Source: Eulemur rufifrons
Lineage: Eukaryota; Chordata; Mammalia; Primates; Lemuridae
Direction: 5' to 3'
Length of the DNA stretch: 64,000 nucleotides
Assembly: GCF_041146395.1 (NCBI RefSeq)
Contig: NC_091012.1
Span: 14,808,193-14,872,192, forward strand
Under the pieces are notes generated by a model. It did not search any database. It was not told the DNA's origin and saw only the letters and a list, made by a program, of their open reading frames with translations. Position 1 is the first letter of the stretch, and each line of letters begins with the position of its first letter. Below, in pieces: positions 57,832-64,000 of the stretch. The position numbers and the translations under genes were made by a program.

Positions 57832-60800
57832 TCAGGAAAACCAGTTTGCTGGTGAGTACATGTGGTACTTATTTTTCCATTCCTGGGATACTTCACTTAA
57901 TAGAATGGGTTCCAACCCTCGCCAGGAGAACAAAAGAGATGCCATATCACTGTTATTTCTTAAAGCTGAGTAATACTCCATGGTATACATACACCATATT
58001 TTACTAATCCATTCATGAATTGATGGGCATGTGGTTGTTTCCACATCTTTCCAATTGTGAATTGTGCTGTTATAAATATTCGGGTACAGGTGTCTTTTTT
58101 ATAGAATGACTTTTGTTCTTCTGGGTAGATGCCCAATAATAGGATTGCTGGATCAAATGGTAGGTCTACCTGAATCTGTTTAAGGTATCTCCATATTGCT
58201 TTCAACAGGGGTTGCACTACTTTACAGTCCCACCAGCAGTGTATGAGTGTTCCTGTGTCTCCACATCCACGCCAATATGTATTATTTTGGCACTTTTTGA
58301 TAAAAGCTATTCTCACTGGAGTTAAATGATATCTCATTGTGGTTTTGATTTGCATTTCCCTGATGATTAGAGATGTTGAACATTTTTTCATATGTTTGTT
58401 AGACATTCTTATATCTTCTTTGGCAAAATTTCTATTTATGTCCTTTGCCCACTTTTTGATAGGGTTGTTCAATTTTTTCTTACTGATTTTCCTGAGTTCT
58501 AAATAGATTCTTGTTATCAATCCTTTATCTGATGTGTAGTATGCGAAAATTTTTTCCCATTCTATAGGTTGTCTGTTTACTCTCGTGAATGTTTCTTTGG
58601 CTGTGCAGAAGCTTTGTAATTTAATCAGGTCCCATTTATTTATTTTTCTTGTTGCTGTGATTGTCTTTGAGGTCTTCTTCATAAATTCTTTGCCTAGGTC
58701 AATGTGTGTAACAGTCTTTCCTACATTTTCTTCTAGAATTCTAATAGTTTTGCACCTAAGGTTTAAGTCTGTTATCCACCGTGATTTGATTTTTGTGAGA
58801 GGTGAAAGCTGTGTATCCTGTTTCAGTCTTCTACATGTGGCTATCCAATTTTCCCAGCACCATTTATTGAATAAGGATTCTTTTCCCCATAGTATGTTTT
58901 TGTCTGCTTTGTAAAAGATTAGATGGCTATATGAGGATGGTTTTATATTTGGATTTTCTGTTCTGTTCCACTGGTCTGTCTCCCTGTACTTGTACCAATA
59001 CCAAGCAGTTTTAATAATCACAGCTCTGTAGTATAGTTTGAGGTCTGGCAAATTAATACCTCCCATTTTGTTTTTATTGCTTAAAATTGCTTTTGCTAAA
59101 CGGGGTCTTCTCTGGCTCCATACAGAGCATAAAATTATTTTTTATATATCTTTGAAAAATGATGTTGGTAATTTAATAGCGATTGCATTGAATATGTAGA
59201 TCGCTTTGGGCAGTATAGACATTTTAACAATGTTGTTTCCTCCGATTCACGAGCATGGTATGGTTTTGCACCCATTTACATGCTCTGCGATTTCCTTCCT
59301 CAGTGTTTCATAGTTCTCCTTATAGAGGTCCTTTACATCCTTAGTTAAATATATTCCTAGGTATTTTGTTTTCTTTGTTGCTATTTTGAAGATTATTGAG
59401 TCCTTAATTTGGTTCTCTGTTTGCCTGTTATTGGTATATATGAATGCCTCTGATTTGTGTGTATTGATTTTGTATCCTGAGACTTTACTGAATTCATTGA
59501 TCAATTCCAGGAGTCTCTTGGTTGAATCCTTGGGGTTTTCTAGATATAACATCATATCATCAGCAAAGAGTGAGAGTTTGATCTCTTCTTTCCCTATTTG
59601 GACTCCCTTGATTCTGCTCTCTTGTCTGATGGCTCTCACAAGGACTTCCAATACTATGTTGAAAAGTAATGAGGACTGTGGGCATCCTTGTCTGGTTCCA
59701 GTTCGAAGTGGGAATGCTTTCAAATTTTCCCCATTCAGTATGATGTTGGCTGTGGGTTTTTCATATATGGCTTGTATCATTTTTAGATAGGCCCCATCTA
59801 TGCCTATTTTGTTAAACGTTCTTGTCATAAAAGGGTGTTGAATTTTGTCAAATGCTTTTTCTGCATCTATTGAGGGATCATATGATCTTTATATTTGCTT
59901 CTATTTATGTGGTGAATTACATTTATACATTTGTGTATGTTAATCCATCCCTGCCTCTCTGGGATGAAGCCCACTTTGTCGTGATGGATTATTTTTTTGA
60001 TAAGCACCTGGATTCGATTTGCTAGGATTTCAGTGAGAATTTTTTCATCTATATTCATAAGGGATATTGGTCTGTAGTTTTCTTTTTCTGTTGCACCCTT
60101 TCCTGGTTTTGGTATCAAAATTATATTGGCTTGGTAAAATGTACTGGGGAGAATTCCATCCTTTTCAATGTTGGAGAATAGTTTATGTAGGATGGGCACC
60201 AGTTCTTCTTTGTAGGTATGGTAAAATTCGGATGTGAACCCATCTGGTCCAGGGCTTTCTTTTTGGGAAGGTTTTTTATTGCTGTTTCGATTTCAGATCT
60301 AGATATTGGTCTATTCAGGAATTCTATTTCTTTCTGGTTGAGCCTGGGAAAGCTGTGTGTCTCTAAAAATTTGTCTATTTCCCCCACATTTTACAATTTG
60401 TGTGCATAAAGATTTTTGTAGAATTCATAGATGATATCATGTATCTCTGTGGCATTGGTCGTGATTTCTCCTTTCATGTTCCTGATGGACATTATTAGAG
60501 ATTTTTCTTTTCTGCTCTTGGTTAGTCTAGCCAGAGGTGTGTCTATTTTGTTTTATCTTTTCAAAGAACCAACTTTTTGTTTTATTAATCTCCCTTATGA
60601 TTTTTTTGTTGCCCTTTTCATTTAGTTCTTATTTGATCTTAATAATTTCCTGCCTTCTGCTGGGTTTGGGGTCAGTCTGTTATTCTTTCTCCAGCTCTTT
60701 GAGTCTATTCATTAGGTTGTCTATTTGCAAGTTTTCTTTCTTTTTGATATAGGCATTTATGGAAATAAATTTTCACCTCAGGACAGCTTTAGTTGTGTCC

Positions 60801-61707
60801 CACAGATTTTGATAAGCTGTGTCTCCTTTGTCATTTAATTCAAAGAATCTTTTGGTTTCCATCTTGAATTCTTCATTTATAAAATAAATGTTCAGGAGAA
60901 GGTTGTTTAGCTTCCATGACTTTGAGTAGGAATGAGAATTTCTGTTAGGGTTCATTGTTACTTTTATTCTGCTGTGATCTGAGAAGATGCGTGGTATAAT
61001 TCCTATTTTTTTAAATTTTTTAAAACATGATTTATATCCTAGGATATTGTCAGTCTTGGAGAATGTTCCATGAGCTGATGAGAAGAAAGTATATTCAGTG
61101 GATTTTGGGTAGAATGTCCTGTAGATGTCAGTCAGGCACATTTGTTTTAGCATTCTATTTAAGTCCATTATTTCTTTGTTTATTTTCTGTTTGGAGGATC
61201 TGTCCTGTACTGTCAGCAGCATGTTAAAGTTTCTGGTTATTATAGTATTGTTATCTATCATTTGGTTCAGATCAAGTAGGGTTTGCTTTATGAATCTGGG
61301 TGCACCTAAGTTGGGTACATATATATTAAGTACAGTTATGTCTTCTTGTTGAATTGTACTCTTCACCAGTACATAGTAACCATCTTTGTCTTTCATTACT
61401 TTTGTTGATTTAAAAACTAAGTTATCAGAGATTACAACCGCCACATCTGCTTATTTTTGGCTTCCATTTGCTTGAAATATCGATTTCTACCCTTTTATTT
61501 TCAGTCTAAATGCACCCTTGCAGGTTAGATGAGTTTTCTGAAGACAGCAGATACTTGGCTTGTAATTTTTTATCCATTCGGCCAGTGTATGTCTCTTGAG
61601 TGGGGAATTCAAGCCATTCACATTTAATGAGAGAACTGATAAGTGAGACAGATTTTTGTTCATCTTGTGGGTGGAACTTCATTGTTATATTTTCTCTCTT
61701 GAGCCAT
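57832..61707 (-). pseudogene. L1-D ORF2, multiply broken
   Basis: The start at 61707 corresponds to the MAQERK start of the other copies. Recognisable parts in order: endonuclease ([19 protein letters not shown]; the usual AGDFN is decayed to TRNFNM, losing the catalytic Asp), SDHSRIKV, then separate open pieces at 60387-60121, 60199-59867 and 59828-59247 ([25 protein letters not shown]) and 59066-57960 ([36 protein letters not shown]). At least four frame changes plus stops. The last segment ([19 protein letters not shown] to SPANWFS) reaches 57832. Confidence 0.92.
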
Positions 61708-61746
61708 TGTGATAACTGGGTTTTGATCTTTATCTCTTAAGTAGTT

Positions 61747-62761
61747 TTACATTCATGGGTCTTTCTTGTGCTATTCTGTGTGTAACTCTATTTTGAGTAC
61801 TTCTTGGAGAGCTAGTCTTGTCTTGGTGAATTCTCTGAGTTTTTGTTTATCTGAGAATGTCTTAATTTCTACTTCATATATAAAACTTAGCTTAGCTGGG
61901 TACAAGATTCTAGGCTGGGCATTCTTCTGTTTCAGAAGAGTGAGAATGGGGCCCCAATCTCTTCCTGCTTGTAAGGTTTCAGTTGAGAAATCTGGCGTAA
62001 TTTGGATGGGCTTTCCTTTGTATGTTACTTGTTTCTTTCTCCTTATAGGCCGAAGAAGGGCCTCTTTAGTGGATATTTTGGCGAGTCTGATGACTGCATG
62101 ATGTGGTGTCTTCCTATTTGTTATGAATCTCCCAGGGGTTCTTTGAGCTTCTTGAACCTGTATATCTAGAGTTTTGGCAAGGCCTGGGAAATTTTCCTCA
62201 ATTATATCTTCAAATAGCTTATCCAACCCTTGTTTATTGTCTTCTTCACCCTCAGGAATGCTGATAACTCTCACGTTAGGCTTCTTCACATAATCCCACG
62301 TTTCTTGTAGACTCTGGTCTTTTCTCTTATTTCTTTGCTCTATCTCTGTGACTGAATTATTTAATTGGAAAGTGTTATCTTCGATCTCTGAGATTCTTTC
62401 TTCTGTTTGATCTTCCCTGCTCTTGAGACTTTCCACTGTGTTTTGTAGCTCCCTAATAAATTCTTCATTTCCAGGAGTACAGTTTGATTTTTTTTGAATA
62501 ATTGAATTTCTTTAGTGAATTTTTCTTCCAAGTCCTGTTTTTTTTTTTTTTGTGTGTGTGTGGTTTCTTTGTGTTGGTTATCTATTTTTTCTTGCATAAC
62601 ATTCAGCTTTTTTATGACCCATGTTTGAAATTCTTCCTGTGACATGTTGCTATTTGAATCTGGTTTGTGTCAATTGGTAGAGAGCTGGTATTCCTCTTTG
62701 GGGGCAAGATTTCAGGTTGATTCTTTATACTCCCAGAGTTCTTTCACTGAGCCCTTCCCAT
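61747..62761 (-). pseudogene. L1-D ORF1, broken
   Basis: The ATG at 62761 aligns with the ORF1 start of the younger copies but meets a stop after MGRAQ. Pieces are open at 62645-62361 (MSQEEFQTWVIKKLN) and 62436-61771 (SREDQTEERISEIEDNTFQ; RVISIPEGEEDNKQGLDKL; RPIRRKKQVTYKGKPIQI; LSFIYEVEIKTFSDKQKL). The coiled coil, RRM core and C-terminal domain are all still recognisable. Confidence 0.9.
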
Positions 62762-63980
62762 CTGGATCAATCGTTAGATTTCTTCTCTCAGCATTAGTCT
62801 GGATAGAGGCACGCCTTGCATGCTGTTCTTGGGCTCTGTAGCAGCCTAGGTGATTTGCTTCCTTTGTCACCAGGGGGAGCCTGTTATGTGTTGTTTCAGA
62901 TTTTCCTCCCTCAGCTGGGGGGCGGCTCCTGTTGGGTCCAGCCTCAGAGAATTAATTTTACCTAAAACTGGTTTGAGGAGTTAAGTCACTGGGCTGTGCT
63001 GGATGCAGATGAAAAGCGTCTTTTTCTTGTCTCTTCCTCTCCAGAGGTGGTTTCTGCCTCTCTCCACACAAAAAACTGTGGCTGCTGGGGGGGGGGGCGA
63101 TGTCCTCATTAGCCCAGTGCCCCAGCTGCTGCAGCTCCCATGGGCAATGGTCTGCCCCACTCCAGTGACTGTAAGGTCCACGCTCCACTTCCTCACGACT
63201 GGGGAAGCATTCAGTGTTCACGCAAAGGCAGAGCTTCTAGTGAGGGTCCACAGACTAGGGAAGGGAGCTGCCCAGGGAACCTCCCAGTCCCCAAATGCCC
63301 CGCAGTGGCTAGGCTGTGGACCCCAATAATGGTGGCTGCCCGTCCACAGATCACTGGTGCTGGGGGTGAATGTTCAGGGTCCAGCAGGGGCCGGAGGAGC
63401 AAGGGATTGAGGGAGCCCAGCCACCCGCTGTCTCCAGGCCAGAAACTCATCAAGTAAATGAGACAGTTTGGCATCTCCTAGCTGCCTTTTGCTGCAGCCT
63501 AGAGCAAACCCTCCCACGCCAGGCGCAATCCACGCACAGAGCTCCGGGGGTCCAAAATGCCTCCTGCTAATGTCTCCTCTCCACAGAGCCCCACATCTCC
63601 CGTGGTGATTCTGCACCGACTTCAGGCAAATCACTAAATGAGTGGGTGTGGAGGTCAATCGGGAAACAAGCCACTCTGCAGTGTGGCTGAAACCACCTCA
63701 CTCGCTGGTGAGGCGGGTACAGCTGTCCCGCATTCTGCTTTCTATTGTCGCCCCACACTCCGCTGTCTATTGTCCGTCCCGCACTCTCCAGATTTTGGCG
63801 ATCTTATTTCCTGTTCACCTCAGTCTTTTCTTACTTTCTGTGTCCCACGCTGATTCTCCGTGGATTCACACCACTGTTCTTGTGGGGGAGCAATCCTCTA
63901 GCATTGTGGCAGACTGAGATCCATGCCTTCCTCTCTGGGAGCGCAAATCCAGGAGGTCACCTCCAATCTGCCATCTTCCT
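62762..63980 (-). promoter_or_regulatory. L1-D 5' UTR, short form
   Basis: About 1.2 kb and GC-rich. The ORF1-proximal half aligns with 5265-5990 of L1-A (for example the block of CCCAGTTGCTGTAGCTCCCA in A and its counterpart near 63121-63142). The tip aligns with about 7380-7717 (CCACGCTGATTCTCCGTGG in both). The middle is a different, shorter sequence. The tip contains the YY1-like AAGATGGCAG at 63968-63977. Confidence 0.75.
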
Positions 63981-63983
63981 AAA

Positions 63984-63992
63984 CTGATGTAT
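63984..63992 (+). repeat. TSD of L1-D, right copy
   Basis: CTGATGTAT, matching 57509-57517. Confidence 0.75.
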
Positions 63993-64000
63993 CTTTGTAT

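Larger units (their letters stand above)
57518..63980 (-). mobile_element. L1-D, older full-length L1
   Basis: Complete element of about 6.46 kb: a 5' UTR of about 1.2 kb beginning AGGAAGATGGCAG, broken ORF1 and ORF2, and a 3' UTR with two G-rich modules ending TACCCCCATAATAAGCTTAA and an A tail. Divergence from A-C is visible on every line, and the coding frames carry many lesions, so it is older. Its 5' UTR lacks the purine tract and monomers of A and B. Confidence 0.94.

Noticed and set aside
62958..63658. Proline/glycine-rich frames on both strands
   Set aside because: GC-rich 5' UTR of L1-D; frames are not shared with L1-A or L1-B.

Overview
This is primate nuclear DNA, almost certainly from a lemur or another strepsirrhine. 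Four observations support that. Three Alu elements carry the strepsirrhine-type middle region, with a short A/T-rich linker (around ACTAAAATATATATA) between the two arms. Several LINE-1 (L1) copies are much closer to each other than to the human L1 lineage as I know it. The receptor remnants are two olfactory receptors resembling the OR2/OR2T group and one vomeronasal V1R. There is no sign of bacterial or viral gene organisation. I find no intact protein-coding gene. The window is a gene-poor chemoreceptor-cluster region heavily rebuilt by retrotransposition.

Layout. 1-7717 holds L1-A, a long L1 on the minus strand. 7718-16470 is old intergenic DNA with two lemur Alus (9815-10146 minus, 11412-11750 plus), a decayed sense L1 (L1-E, about 12850-14697) containing a 48-bp micro-insertion, and an ancient antisense L1 (about 14930-16047). 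16476-17398 is a minus-strand OR2-like pseudogene. 18140-29076 holds ancient L1 3' ends, an old Alu, a possible mariner relic and a lemur Alu with an internal deletion. 29077-29563 is an OR2T-like pseudogene fragment, and 31440-32290 is a V1R pseudogene. 34309-41423 is L1-B, a near-intact minus-strand L1 bounded by a 17-bp target-site duplication (TSD). 41874-56700 is a nested pile of L1s: old sense copies broken by a twin-primed inverted L1, by a chimeric antisense L1 and by L1-C (50601-56197). 57518-63980 is L1-D, an older full-length minus-strand L1 with its own TSD.

The richest biology is in the L1s. L1-B appears to carry two successive 3' transductions. L1-A shares the first transduced tail, so the two belong to one transmission lineage. 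The 5' untranslated regions (UTRs) of A and B share a GC-rich middle section that L1-D lacks. It contains a nearly pure purine tract, a repeated short motif and about 194-bp monomer-like units, two clear copies plus a divergent one in A and one in B, with YY1-like AAGATGGC cores and antisense open frames. The 3' UTR contains G-rich modules whose number varies between copies. The L1 proteins are recognisable throughout, with endonuclease, FADD reverse transcriptase and C-terminal Cys-rich segment in ORF2 and coiled coil plus RNA-binding core in ORF1. Every copy is disabled, although L1-B has only three small indels.

Family names of the oldest repeats, exact boundaries of diverged fragments and species identity are inferences from reading alone. 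No alignment or database search was possible.
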